A stretch of 64,000 bases of DNA from Nocardioides sambongensis (lineage in GTDB: Bacteria > Actinomycetota > Actinomycetes > Propionibacteriales > Nocardioidaceae). A program made the position numbers and the translations under genes. The notes beneath the pieces are model-generated. The model was not told the DNA's origin and made no database searches. It was given only the letters and a program-made list of their open reading frames with translations. The stretch covers positions 744,001 through 808,000 of the forward strand of contig NZ_CP041091.1 in NCBI RefSeq assembly GCF_006494815.1, in the 5' to 3' direction. Positions 57,211 through 64,000 of this stretch are shown here, one piece after another (the first letter of the stretch is position 1; each line of letters opens with the position of its first letter).

Positions 57211-57228
57211 GCCCACTCAGCGGGACAA
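57211..57228. promoter_or_regulatory. Putative regulon operator, site D
   Basis: GCCCACTCAGCGGGACAA, one base off the pattern at its first position and 47 bases from site K. It faces the SDR gene starting at 57300. Confidence 0.5.
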
Positions 57229-57299
57229 CGGTGCCCGGGGTGTGGTGCAGGTCTCACAGTGACCGAGCCCAGACAAGCGGCGCACCATCGAGGAGAGAC

Positions 57300-58090
57300 A
57301 TGAGCAGACTGGCCGGCAAGACCGTGATCATCACCGGAGGAACCTCCGGGATCGGCCTGGCTTCGGCCCGGCACATGCTGGAGGAGGGGCCACCGTCGCG
57401 ATCACCGGTCGGGACGTGGAGAGGGGCGAGAAGGCGCTCTCCGAGCTGGGCTCGGACCGTGCGACCTACCACCCCCACGACGCCGCCGTCCGGGAGAGCT
57501 GGGACGAGGTGGTGAACACGGTGCTCGGGGCCCACGGGCGGATCGACGGCCTGGTCAACAACGCCGGCATGAACGCCCAGCCGGTGGGCACCGATTCCGC
57601 GGCGGACTTCGAGCGCGTGCTCGCCGTGAACCTGACCGGCCCGTTCCACGGGATGCAGGCCGTGATCCCCACGATGAAGGCGCAGGGCGGCGGTTCGATC
57701 GTGAACGTCTCCTCCTCCGGCGGGCTGATGGGCATCCCGCTCACGTCGGGGTACGCCGCCTCGAAGTGGGGGATGCGCGGCATCACCCGCGTCGCGGCGC
57801 TCGAGCTGGCCAAGCACAAGGTCCGGGTCAACTCGGTTCACCCGGGCATGGTGTTCACGCCGATGAGCGCCGACAGTGCGGGCCTGGTCGAGGGCGAGGG
57901 CAACTACCCGCCGGCGCCGATCGGACGAGTCGCCCGGGCCGAGGAGGTCAGCGGCGCGATCACCTACCTGGTCAGCGACGAGGCGACCTACACCACGGGC
58001 GCGGAGATCGCCGTCGACGGTGCCTGGACCGCGGGCATCGCTCCGGTCGCGCTGCTCGGTCCCGAGTTCGCCCAGGCGCTCCTGGGATGA
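57300..58090 (+). CDS. Short-chain dehydrogenase/reductase (one-base frameshift)
   Basis: A 263-residue classical SDR after adding one base in the G run 57386-57389 (HMLEEG to ATVAITGRDVERG). It has GGTSGIGLA, NNAGMN, Ser in SSSGG, YAASK and the ending AVDGAWTAG. GAGGAGAGA precedes the ATG at 57300. It is followed 85 bases later by another SDR and probably forms an operon with it under sites K/D. Confidence 0.88.
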
Positions 58091-58175
58091 GGTCGCTCCC
58101 GGCGAGACGAGTCGCCGGGCGAGCAGTGTCGCGCGAGGCAGAGCGCCCCGCGCAGCGAGAACGAGGAGGGACAGG

Positions 58176-59012
58176 ATGACTGTGGAGGAGCTCGCCGGAC
58201 GCACGGCCGTCGTCACCGGCGCGGGCAGCGGGATCGGGCGAGGGATCGCGCTGCACGCGGCCCAGGTGGGCATGAACGTGGTGCTGGCCGACATCGAACC
58301 CTCCCGCCTGGCCGAAGCGGTGGAGGAGTGCCGGGGAGCCGGCGCCCGGGCGATCGGTGTCGTCACCGACGTGACCGACGCGGCGGCCGTCGAGGCGCTC
58401 GCGGAGGCCGCGTACGCCGAGTTCGGCGAGGTCGGCCTGCTGGTCAACAACGCGGGGATCGAGACCCTCGGCTACGTGTGGGACCTGACCCCGGAGTCCT
58501 GGTCGCGGATGATGCGGATCAACACCGATGGCGTCTTCCACGGCATCCGCGCTTTCGTACCGCGGATGGGCGCGGCGGCGCAGAGGTCCTACGTGGTCAA
58601 CACGGGCTCGGTCGCGTCAGTGACGAGTGGGCCGATGAACGCTGCCTACCATGCCTCCAAGCACGCCACTCTCGCGCTGACGGAGTGCCTGAGCCTGGAG
58701 TGCCAGGCCCGGTACCCGCAGATCCAGGTGTCGGCGCTGCTCCCCGGATCCGTCGACACCCACATCTTCGCGGACGCGTCGATCGACGGGGGCGATGAGC
58801 CCGCGGGGCCCGAGGGGATGCGGAACTGGTTGCTCGGATCACTGTCCAGCGAAGGGCTGACACCTGCCTCGGTGGCCAAGACCGTGTTCGACGGGATTCT
58901 CGCCGGCGACTTCTGGCTGCTGCCCCACGAGGAGCAGTTCGACGAGTTCGTGACCCGTCGCTCCGCGATGCTCACCGAGAAGGCAGCGCCCGAGCTGCCG
59001 GCGCTCGGCTGA
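58176..59012 (+). CDS. Short-chain dehydrogenase/reductase
   Basis: A 278-residue SDR with GAGSGIGRG, NNAGIETLG, Ser in NTGSVAS and YHASK. The C-terminal third differs from classical SDRs (a NWLLGSLSSEGLTPASVAKTV segment instead of the VDGG end) and resembles SDRs acting on bulky substrates. ACGAGGAGGG precedes the ATG. A strong hairpin follows the stop. Confidence 0.88.
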   Translation: MTVEELAGRTAVVTGAGSGIGRGIALHAAQVGMNVVLADIEPSRLAEAVEECRGAGARAIGVVTDVTDAAAVEALAEAAYAEFGEVGLLVNNAGIETLGYVWDLTPESWSRMMRINTDGVFHGIRAFVPRMGAAAQRSYVVNTGSVASVTSGPMNAAYHASKHATLALTECLSLECQARYPQIQVSALLPGSVDTHIFADASIDGGDEPAGPEGMRNWLLGSLSSEGLTPASVAKTVFDGILAGDFWLLPHEEQFDEFVTRRSAMLTEKAAPELPALG

Positions 59013-59026
59013 GACCTGCACCGCCA

Positions 59027-59061
59027 CGCGGCGTCGCCCTTCAGCGAAGGGCGGCGCCGCG
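59027..59061. terminator. Terminator hairpin after the SDR pair
   Basis: A 15-bp stem with one mismatch (cgcggcgtcgccctt) and a CAGCG loop, 14 bases after the SDR stop at 59012. Confidence 0.75.
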
Positions 59062-59112
59062 CCGTGAGGGGACCGGCGTCGCACCAGGGACGTGCGCGAC
59101 TACCGTCGTGTC

Positions 59113-60555
59113 GTGACCAGTGCCGTCGTGGTGGGCAGCGGGCCCAACGGTCTCTGCGCCGCGATCCGTCTGGCCCGAGCCGGCCTCGACGTGACCGTGG
59201 TCGAGGCGTACGAGCGCCCCGGCGGCGGCACCCGGACCGCCGAGCTGACCGTGCCCGGCGTCCTCCACGACGTCTGCGCGGCCTTCCATCCGACCGGGGT
59301 CGCGTCGCCGTACCTCACCTCGCTCGAGCTGGAGAAGCACGGCCTGAGGTGGCTGTGGCCCGAGATCGACCTCGCCCATCCGCTCGACGACGGCCGAGCC
59401 GGCCTGGCCGCGCGGGAGCTCGCGGTCACCGCGGCGAGCCTCGGTGTCGACGGGGAGCGGTGGCGGCGGCTCTTCTCACCGATCGTGCGGAACTTCGACG
59501 ACCTGATCACCGAGGTCCTCCAGCCGGTGACGCACCTGCCACGCCACCCGATCACCCTGGGCCGCTTCGGGATGGAGGCACTGCAACCGGCCACCTGGTC
59601 AGTACGACGCTTCGCCGACGAGCCCGCCAAGGCACTGTTCACCGGGGTCGCCGCCCACAAGTTCGGGTCCCTCACCGGCCCGCTGTCCAGCTCGGTGGGC
59701 CTCCTGCTCGCCGGCGCCGCCCATGCGGTCGGCTGGCCCGTGGCCGAGGGCGGCACCGAGTCGATCACCCGGGCGCTGCTCGCGGTGCTCCACGAGGCCG
59801 GCGGCGAGGTGGTGAGCGGCGTGCGGATCGACCCCTACGACCAGCTGGGCGAGCTCGTCGGGGGACAGCCCGACCTGGTCATGCTCGACACCACCCCCGG
59901 CGCGGCGGCATCGATCCTGGGGGACCGGTTGCCCCGCAGGGTGCGGCACGCCTACCACCGCTACCGCTACGGACCGGCCGCGGCGAAGGTCGACTTCGCG
60001 ATCGAGGGCGGCATCCCGTGGACCAACGCGGAGTGCCGCCGCGCCGGCACCCTGCACCTGGGTGGATCGGCCGCCGAGATCGTCCGCGCCGAGGCCGCCA
60101 CCGTACGTGGCGAGATGCCCGAGCGGCCGTTCGTGTTGATCGGCCAGCAGTACCTGGTCGACCCGTCCCGCTCGGCCGCAGGCATCAACCCGATCTATGC
60201 CTACGCCCACGTGCCGCACGGCTATCCCGGCGACGCGATCGAGCAGATCACCGCGCAGATCGAGCGATTCGCGCCCGGCTTCCGGGAGCGGATCGTCGGA
60301 GTCAACAGCACGACCGCACCCGGGTGGGCGGCCTACAACGCCAACTACGTCGGCGGGGACATCGGTGCCGGTGCCAACGACGCGCGGCAGATCCTCCGCC
60401 GTCCCCGGACCTGGCCCGATCCCTATGCCACCGGCGTGGAGGGCGTCTACCTGTGCTCCTCGGCCACACCGCCCGGCGGCGGCGTGCACGGCATGGCCGG
60501 CTTCCATGCCGCGACCGCGGCGCTGCGTGCCCTCCGCAGCTCCTGGTCGCAGTGA
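59113..60555 (+). CDS. Phytoene-desaturase-like FAD oxidoreductase
   Basis: A 480-residue flavoprotein with an N-terminal GSGPNGLCAAIRLA dinucleotide loop, ERPGGGTRT following it, and a C-terminal GVYLCSSATPPGGGVHGMAGFHAA block typical of the CrtI/phytoene-dehydrogenase-related family. It starts at GTG 59113; GTG 59092 is an alternative. The physiological substrate is unknown. Many actinobacterial members act on isoprenoids or unknown lipids rather than carotenoids. Confidence 0.87.
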   Translation: MTSAVVVGSGPNGLCAAIRLARAGLDVTVVEAYERPGGGTRTAELTVPGVLHDVCAAFHPTGVASPYLTSLELEKHGLRWLWPEIDLAHPLDDGRAGLAARELAVTAASLGVDGERWRRLFSPIVRNFDDLITEVLQPVTHLPRHPITLGRFGMEALQPATWSVRRFADEPAKALFTGVAAHKFGSLTGPLSSSVGLLLAGAAHAVGWPVAEGGTESITRALLAVLHEAGGEVVSGVRIDPYDQLGELVGGQPDLVMLDTTPGAAASILGDRLPRRVRHAYHRYRYGPAAAKVDFAIEGGIPWTNAECRRAGTLHLGGSAAEIVRAEAATVRGEMPERPFVLIGQQYLVDPSRSAAGINPIYAYAHVPHGYPGDAIEQITAQIERFAPGFRERIVGVNSTTAPGWAAYNANYVGGDIGAGANDARQILRRPRTWPDPYATGVEGVYLCSSATPPGGGVHGMAGFHAATAALRALRSSWSQ

Positions 60556-60602
60556 CCACGGGCGACAGCGCCGGATCGCCCGACCCACGCCACGGGAGCT
60601 GG

Positions 60603-61489
60603 TCAGACCAGCCAGGCAGCGCCTTGGGCCAGCAGGAAGACGATCATCGCGATGACCGAGGGGCCGGGCGCCGCGCGCCCGAGCCTCGCTACGCCGTACG
60701 CCGAGACGGGGGCCGCGACCAGCCCGGCGAGGGCGACCTGCGGAGGTTGGCTGAGCAGGGCGATCAGGTACGCGGCGGTCGCCGTGGCGCCGCCGAGCAG
60801 TCGAAGCGCACGGGGGACAGGCGCGAGGCGAGCGTGTGCTTGCCGGCGGCGCGGTCCGCAGTGCGATCTGCCCACTGGGTCTCCAGCAGGTTGACGAAGA
60901 CCAGGAGGGTGAAGGGCAGGAACGCCAGGAGCGCTGCGGCGAGCGATGCCGCCGCCATCAGGGCGCCGATCGTCGGCAGGAGCAGGCCACCGAGCAGTGC
61001 GTTGACCACCTCGCCCCACCCGTGCCTCGAGAACGGCCAGGGTCCGACCGAGTAGGCCCAGCCGGCGACAAGACAGAGGACGAGCAGCGCGGCGACGGTG
61101 CCGGGGATCCGCCCCGACAGCCATCCGGCGCCGAGTGTGGCGATGGCCGCAACGCCGGAGATCTGGGCGACGCGTGCGGCGAGCGCGGCCGGCAGTCCGT
61201 GATCCAGCAGCGCGCCGCTGCCTCCGGAGAACCGGGTGCGGACGGTCAGGGCGTCGGTCTCGACGTCGGCGTACTCATTGGCCGCATGGACGCTCACGGC
61301 CACGAACCCGAGGGTCAGTCCGACCAGCAGCGCATCCCCGGTTGCGGGCACCTCGCCCGAGAGGTGGGCGCCGGCAGCGCAGCCGACGGCGTAGACGACG
61401 AGGATGAGGAGCACCTGGTCGGGACGGCTGAGTCGGATCGCCGCGCGCAGCGCTGCCGGCGACCGCATCGACGACGCTGAGGAGCTCAT
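60603..61489 (-). CDS. UbiA-family prenyltransferase (one-base frameshift near C-terminus)
   Basis: About 295 residues after adding one base in the G run 60812-60816 (TLASRLSP to RALRLLGGATATAAY). Seven to nine membrane segments are visible. The first Asp-rich motif is NEYADVETD, the position where UbiA enzymes bind prenyl diphosphate-magnesium. The ATG at 61489 overlaps the methyltransferase stop (ATGA). With a coupled methyltransferase it could make or modify a prenylated quinone or other isoprenoid; this is inference. Confidence 0.83.
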
Positions 61490-62100
61490 CGCCGGACACC
61501 CACCCGCACCTGCACGTGCCCACCGAAACGGCTCCAGGACCGGACCGAGGTGAGGTCGCGCTCGACCGTCTCCCAGGGGTGGGCGTCGATGTCGGCGCCA
61601 CCGAGCCTGCAGGCCAGCCGGGCCACGGGCGAGGCCCACGCCCAGCGGCCGGTGGGACGTGCCATGTCGACGACGGCGACGCGCGCCCCAGGGCGCAGGA
61701 CATCGCCGATGGCGTCCCAGGCTGCCTTCACATCGGGCATGAGCGAGAGTGTGTAGGTGCAGATGACAGCGTCGAAGCTCCCGTTCTCCGCGGCGGTCAC
61801 CACCGTCGCCGGGTCCGCGGCGTCCCCCTCCACCAGGTGCACTGACGGTCGCCCGGACATCTTGGTCCGCGCAGCCGCGAGCATCGCGCCGCTGCGGTCG
61901 AGGCCGACCACGGCCCCGTCGGGGCCCACCGCGTCGGCCAGCAACGGCAGGTTCAGCCCGGTGCCGCAGCCGATGTCGAGGACCCGCTCGCCCGGGCGGA
62001 GCCCGAGCGCGGTCACGGCCAGCCGTCGGCCCACGCCGTACAGCGGCTCCCCTGAGAGCAGGTCGTACCCGCGCGCCACGAGGCCGCCGTACCGTTCCAT
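61486..62100 (-). CDS. Class I SAM-dependent methyltransferase, UbiE-like
   Basis: A 204-residue methyltransferase with the SAM loop VLDIGCGTGLN, acidic VVGLDRSGAML, EGDAAD and FDAVICTYTLSLMPD. The GGAGGTGA ribosome site sits four bases before ATG 62100. It is coupled to the UbiA-like gene downstream and divergent from the disulfide reductase gene (48-base spacer). Confidence 0.87.
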   Translation of the reverse strand: MERYGGLVARGYDLLSGEPLYGVGRRLAVTALGLRPGERVLDIGCGTGLNLPLLADAVGPDGAVVGLDRSGAMLAAARTKMSGRPSVHLVEGDAADPATVVTAAENGSFDAVICTYTLSLMPDVKAAWDAIGDVLRPGARVAVVDMARPTGRWAWASPVARLACRLGGADIDAHPWETVERDLTSVRSWSRFGGHVQVRVGVRR

Positions 62101-62148
62101 CGTCACCTCCAGCCGCCATCCTCGCCGACACCTGGGAAGGGCGGGATC

Positions 62149-63618
62149 GTGAACCGGCGTCCACCGGTGTGGGATCTGCTCGTCGTCGGCGGGGGAGCAG
62201 CCGGCCTGGTCGGCGCACAGACCGCTGCCGGACTGGGCGCGGACGTGCTGCTCGTCGAGCAGGACCGTACCGGGGGCGAGTGCCTGTGGACCGGATGTGT
62301 TCCGTCCAAGGCGCTGATCGCCGCCGCAGGTCAGGCCGCCCAGGCTCGACGCGCCGGCACCTACGGCGTCTCCGTCGGCGAGGTGAGCGTCGACTTCGGC
62401 GCCGTCATGGCGCACGTGCGGCGATCGGTCACCCGGATCGCCCCCGTGGACTCCCCGGAGGCGCTCGAGCAGGCGGGGGTCCGGGTGCTGGCCGGCACCC
62501 TGCGCTTCACCGGGCCCGGGACCGCCGACGTCGACGGTGTCGAGGTCCGCTTCCGGCAGGCCCTGATCGCCACCGGGTCGGAGCCCTTGCTGCCGCGAAT
62601 GCCCGGTCTGGCGGACGTGGAGCCGCTGACCAACGAGACCTTGTGGGACCTGCATGCGCTGCCTGGGCGACTGGCAGTGATCGGGGCGGGTAGCACCGGA
62701 TGCGAGATCGGCCAGGCGATGGCGCGCCTCGGAAGCACGGTCACGCTCGTCGAGACTGGACCACGTCTCCTGGCGCGAGAGGACCCGGCAGCCGCCGTCT
62801 TGGTCCAGCGCGCGCTCGAGGACGACGGCGTGCTGGTCCTGACCGGCCACTCGGCAGTGGCGGTACGGGCGACGACGGGCCAGGCGCCCGGGAGCGGTGT
62901 CCTGGTGCTCGACGACGGTCGCGAGATCGACTTCGACCGGGTCTTCGTCGCCGCCGGGCGCACCCCGCGCACCCACGGCCTCGGTCTGGACGCGTTGGGG
63001 GTCCGCACCGATCGGGACGGATCGCCCGTCGTGGACCGGTCGCTGCGCACCTCCAACCCCACGGTCTGGGCGGCCGGCGACGTCACGGGGTTCCCCCGGT
63101 TCAGCCATGTGGCGGGCCTGCACGCCGGCCTGGCCTCGACGAACGCACTACTCGGGCTGCGGCGCCGCATCGATGACCTCAACCCCCGCGTCACCTTCAC
63201 CCAGCCGGAGCTCGCCGCGGTCGGCGTACCCACGGGCAGTTGCGGACCCCGTCACCGCCTCCTCGAATGGCAGCACACCGAGCTCGACCGTGCGGTCGCT
63301 GAGGGAGATGACACCGGGGTCACCCGGCTCGTGGTCGATCGGCGGGGCCGCCTCGCCGGCGCCACCGTGGTCGGGCCCCGAGCGGGGGAGACGCTCGGCG
63401 AGCTGGGGACCGCGGTGCGCCAGCGCACCTCGGTGCTGCGGATGGCGACGACCCCTCATGCGTACCCCACCTACAACGACGGACCCTGGAACGCCGTCAT
63501 CGACGAGGTACGACGCCGGCTCGCCGGACCGACCACGCAACGCGCCATCGGTGTCGCGGTCGGGCTGCGCCGCCGGTGGCTGGACCGGGGGTCGGTCACG
63601 ACTCGGCGATCCGCTTGA
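62149..63618 (+). CDS. Pyridine nucleotide-disulfide oxidoreductase (class I)
   Basis: A 489-residue flavoenzyme of the lipoamide dehydrogenase/mercuric reductase group. It has an FAD loop GGGAAGLVGA, the redox disulfide GGECLWTGCVPSK, an NAD(P) loop GAGSTGCEIG and AAGDVTGFPRFSH. The C-terminal His region reads TTPHAYPTYNDG, in place of the HPHPT-x-SE that supplies the catalytic His-Glu in lipoamide dehydrogenase. The substrate is therefore uncertain. It starts at GTG 62149. The 3' end overlaps the convergent SRPBCC gene by 23 bases. Confidence 0.88.
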   Translation: MNRRPPVWDLLVVGGGAAGLVGAQTAAGLGADVLLVEQDRTGGECLWTGCVPSKALIAAAGQAAQARRAGTYGVSVGEVSVDFGAVMAHVRRSVTRIAPVDSPEALEQAGVRVLAGTLRFTGPGTADVDGVEVRFRQALIATGSEPLLPRMPGLADVEPLTNETLWDLHALPGRLAVIGAGSTGCEIGQAMARLGSTVTLVETGPRLLAREDPAAAVLVQRALEDDGVLVLTGHSAVAVRATTGQAPGSGVLVLDDGREIDFDRVFVAAGRTPRTHGLGLDALGVRTDRDGSPVVDRSLRTSNPTVWAAGDVTGFPRFSHVAGLHAGLASTNALLGLRRRIDDLNPRVTFTQPELAAVGVPTGSCGPRHRLLEWQHTELDRAVAEGDDTGVTRLVVDRRGRLAGATVVGPRAGETLGELGTAVRQRTSVLRMATTPHAYPTYNDGPWNAVIDEVRRRLAGPTTQRAIGVAVGLRRRWLDRGSVTTRRSA

Positions 63619-64000
63619 TCGCGGCGAGCGTGCGCGGGATGCCGTCCAGGGCTTGCTGGGTGCGGTCGGCGATCTGCGCAGGAGCGTCGTCGCCGAACTT
63701 CTCCTCGAAGAACGCGATGCCGTCGGGGAGGAACTCCCAGCTCTCGGTGAGGGTCGTCATGCCCGCCTCGGCCGGGTCGAGCGTGAAGCCCCATCGGACC
63801 AGCCGGCCGCCGACCTTCCAGGCGAACTCCCGTCCGGGTTCGGCGGTGACGACCTCCGAGCGGGTCTCCCAGGTGCGCCCGGGGAGCTCGTTGTGCCCGG
63901 TGAACCAGGCCCCGACGTGCCCAGCCTCGGCGTCGTCGTCCCACCAGCACGCCGTGCACACCGGGCTCCACTCACCGGTGCGGGTGATGTCGGAGACCAG
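63596..64000 (-). CDS. SRPBCC-family protein (partial, 5' end beyond window)
   Basis: The last 134 or so residues of a START/SRPBCC (polyketide cyclase 2-like) lipid- or ligand-binding protein: GEWSPVCTACWWDD, VGAWFTGHNELPGRTWETRSEV, FAWKVGGRLVRWGFTL. The frame stays open through the right edge (VSDITRTGEWSP), so the start lies outside. Relatives bind hydrophobic ligands; the specific ligand is unknown. Confidence 0.8.
   Translation of the reverse strand: MVSDITRTGEWSPVCTACWWDDDAEAGHVGAWFTGHNELPGRTWETRSEVVTAEPGREFAWKVGGRLVRWGFTLDPAEAGMTTLTESWEFLPDGIAFFEEKFGDDAPAQIADRTQQALDGIPRTLAAIKRIAES

Noticed and set aside
10257..60816. Calling the sixteen interrupted genes pseudogenes
   Set aside because: All breaks are minus-one changes in G/C runs, every one is repaired by a single base, and conserved active sites persist downstream. 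Decay would give mixed lesions and stop codons.
1..64000. tRNA genes, rRNA genes, CRISPR arrays, transposases or att sites
   Set aside because: I looked for GTTCGA-type T-loops with paired arms, spaced direct repeats and DDE/serine/tyrosine recombinase motifs and saw none. A covariance-model search would be needed to exclude small RNAs.

Overview
The window is high-GC actinobacterial DNA. Codon third positions are almost all G or C, GTG starts are common, and ATGA/GTGA stop-start overlaps are frequent. Gene content (F420-type LLM oxidoreductase, KshA, KstD and HsaA/C/D-like enzymes, DUF3375/DUF4194/SMC operon) fits a soil actinomycete, most likely in or near Nocardioidaceae; the family call is inference. 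No tRNA, rRNA, CRISPR array or insertion sequence was seen, and no gene-free stretch exceeds 300 bases.

Left part (1-20 kb): a secreted endonuclease I-type nuclease; a coupled jetA-jetB-jetC (MksF/E/B-like) operon with no jetD next to it; an aldo/keto reductase; a glutaminase-STAS fusion; a small membrane protein; a PLP decarboxylase; a membrane GGDEF-EAL protein followed by a GNAT-like protein; a minus-strand operon (SDR, DUF1214-like, SDR, sulfotransferase); and a divergent epimerase-like gene whose leader holds a tight G-quadruplex motif.

Middle (20-41 kb): a peptide-type ABC importer and an arylsulfatase, then a long minus-strand operon for steroid breakdown. It holds an HSL-type esterase, an SDR, a Baeyer-Villiger monooxygenase, a HsaD-like hydrolase, two HsaA-like flavin hydroxylases, a HsaC-like extradiol dioxygenase and a Kst4D-like FAD dehydrogenase. 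An IclR regulator is divergent from it, and two more HsaA-like genes follow.

Right part (41-64 kb): a second catabolic block with two KstD-like dehydrogenases, KshA (3-ketosteroid 9-alpha-hydroxylase oxygenase) with a tiny Cys-rich partner, four SDRs, SnoaL-like proteins, an acyl-CoA ligase and an LLM oxidoreductase. It also holds an unusual pair of PEP-synthase-like proteins: one carries ATP-grasp plus phospho-His domains, the other a Rossmann domain, a rifampin-phosphotransferase-like middle and a phospho-His domain. The last 5 kb hold a phytoene-desaturase-like oxidoreductase, a UbiA prenyltransferase, a methyltransferase, a disulfide reductase and a partial SRPBCC protein.

Two features tie the region together. 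A palindrome of the form TCCC-N7-GGGA, often followed by CGT, occurs at ten intergenic sites in front of the catabolic operons, which suggests one regulon. In addition, sixteen genes are each interrupted by a single missing base in a G or C run, and adding one base restores a normal protein every time. That pattern looks like homopolymer under-calling in the assembly, so these genes are annotated as intact CDSs with a probable sequence error.
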